Origin: Marinomonas phaeophyticola
GTDB lineage: Bacteria; Pseudomonadota; Gammaproteobacteria; Pseudomonadales; Marinomonadaceae
Direction of reading: 5' to 3'
NCBI RefSeq assembly: GCF_026966905.1
Contig: NZ_JAPUBN010000017.1
Span: forward strand, 117,358 to 181,357
DNA length: 64,000 bases
This document shows, one piece after another, positions 63,074-64,000 of this stretch (its first letter is position 1; each line of letters begins with the position of its first letter). The position numbers and the translations under genes are program-made. The notes under the pieces are model-generated. The model was not told the DNA's origin, ran no database searches, and saw only the letters and a list, made by a program, of their open reading frames with translations.

Positions 63074-64000
63074 TCATCACCTGTTTGATTATGCATAGCA
63101 CCTTTGTAGTAGACGAAATGATAGCCTCGATCTTTGAATAAAATTAACGCGTAACGGCAATACATTAAGTAACTTACAGACTGTTATAACAAAATTTTAA
63201 CTTTACTGCACTCTCTTGAACCAATTGACCATTTTTTGAATCCAATCCAGTTACCAAAACTCACCATGAAGCAAGTGTGCTGTTTCTGTAATGTCATGTA
63301 CCTTGACGGCAGTTGTACTTACACTATAAGCCGACTTAATGGCAATTTTCTCCCCCAGCACCATAGAGGAGACCAACGATTGGTACTTATCTTCATACCC
63401 ATTTTGCCAGACACCTTCATCTATAAATCAATAAAATAATGGGTGTCTCGTATTACTTGAGAACCCAACGAAGCCCTTGATTTAGCAGTGATTGGAAAAG
63501 TTGTTTGGATTGGTAAAAACGTTTAGTACATGACGTCCGATTTCATTAATTAGGGTCGGACGTTACAAGCGTTAGAAATTTGCAACTTAGAGCGTTAGAT
63601 CCTTTTAACACTATGACAAACGATTCGGTAAATACCCAGTTTCAGCGCTAAATAGGCGAAGCGCTATTTTTCCATCCCCCAAAACGCAAAAAAGCCAGAG
63701 ATCATGCTCCAGCCTTTTATTTATCAGTGTTTCACAGATCCTTCCCGATATATCCTACTTAAAACCATCTAATCCCGCTTTAATATATCTATGACATATC
63801 TTTCAGCACATCACATGTGGTCACAAAAATTTCGTGACCAGAAATATCGATTTTTATCGTATAAGTAAAAAGACCGAAGGTCAAAAAATGAAGAGATAGG
63901 AGCTTTAAATGATATTTTAATGCATGAACAAAAATATGGGATATTCAAGATGGTCATCATATGGTCACAGATTCGCCACATGATAATTTAAGACATTAAT
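63074..64000. other. 927 bases without recognisable gene
   Basis: Several short frames exist (for example 63236-63439), but none has a ribosome site, family motif or normal composition. Two inverted repeats are visible: ACGTCCGA / TCGGACGT at 63533-63565 and TGGTCAC / GTGACCA at 63818-63840. Towards the end, repeated GGTCAC words (63819, 63953 region) may be part of a neighbouring regulatory or integration site outside the window. Confidence 0.4.

Noticed and set aside
63236..63439. 67-codon plus-strand frame
   Set aside because: No ribosome site, no motif, and its start is not ATG; treated as chance.

Overview
The window looks like a chromosomal segment of a marine gammaproteobacterium of the Oceanospirillales, most probably Marinomonas or a close relative. 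This rests on gene content rather than on any rRNA marker: a dddD-dddT-dddB-dddC-dddR DMSP-catabolism set of the kind described from Marinomonas, together with TRAP transporters, a VolA/FadL pair, inositol catabolism and a moderate-to-low G+C base composition. One tRNA (Asp, GTC) is present. No rRNA, CRISPR array, intact insertion sequence or prophage was seen.

Layout. (1) 1-9184: myo-inositol module. Genes iolE (cut by the window edge), iolD and a two-domain iolC lie on the minus strand downstream of an ABC ATPase and permease; the periplasmic binding protein and an RpiR-family regulator are divergent on the plus strand. A 47-codon remnant of a Gfo/Idh-type dehydrogenase sits between the ATPase and iolC. 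(2) 9188-16469: mixed region with a DUF1275 membrane protein, a decayed folD, an AraC-type regulator divergent from two small membrane proteins, an e(P4)-type acid phosphatase, REP-like palindromes around a DedA-family fragment, a BaiN/YhiN flavoprotein and an unrecognised anchored protein. (3) 16752-21782: operon behind a Fur box: imelysin lipoprotein, di-haem DUF1111 oxidoreductase, second imelysin, Tat-exported DUF1513 protein. (4) 21903-33516: GGDEF/EAL protein, VolA-like lipase plus FadL, a TRAP transporter (dctPQM), and a Cache histidine kinase with a NarL-type regulator. (5) 33569-36517: a very unusual 865-residue methyltransferase / kinase-like / JmjC fusion with an 11-copy octanucleotide repeat upstream, then tRNA-Asp. 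(6) 36702-45513: a sugar ABC operon with an MGH1-like glycosidase and glycerate kinase, probably for uptake and breakdown of a glycosyl-glycerate osmolyte, with a LacI regulator divergent from an OtnC-like decarboxylase. (7) 45799-51560: transglutaminase-like protein, MscS channel, SDR with divergent LysR, 2OG-Fe(II) oxygenase. (8) 51965-61641: orphan family-3 binding protein and the ddd cluster. (9) 62165-63073: PAS-GGDEF diguanylate cyclase, then about 0.9 kb with no recognisable gene.

How the parts work together. Three modules (inositol, the putative glycosyl-glycerate system, DMSP) take up and catabolise compatible solutes made by algae and other marine organisms. DddD cleaves DMSP via CoA chemistry; DddB and DddC oxidise the C3 product towards acetyl-CoA; DddT imports; DddR regulates.

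Caution on sequence quality. Five genes (dctQ, dctM, the glycosidase, lacI, dddT) are each split by a frameshift that restoring exactly one base repairs, and the shifts fall at or next to short homopolymers. This looks more like systematic base-call error than five independent gene losses, so I treat these genes as probably intact in the organism.
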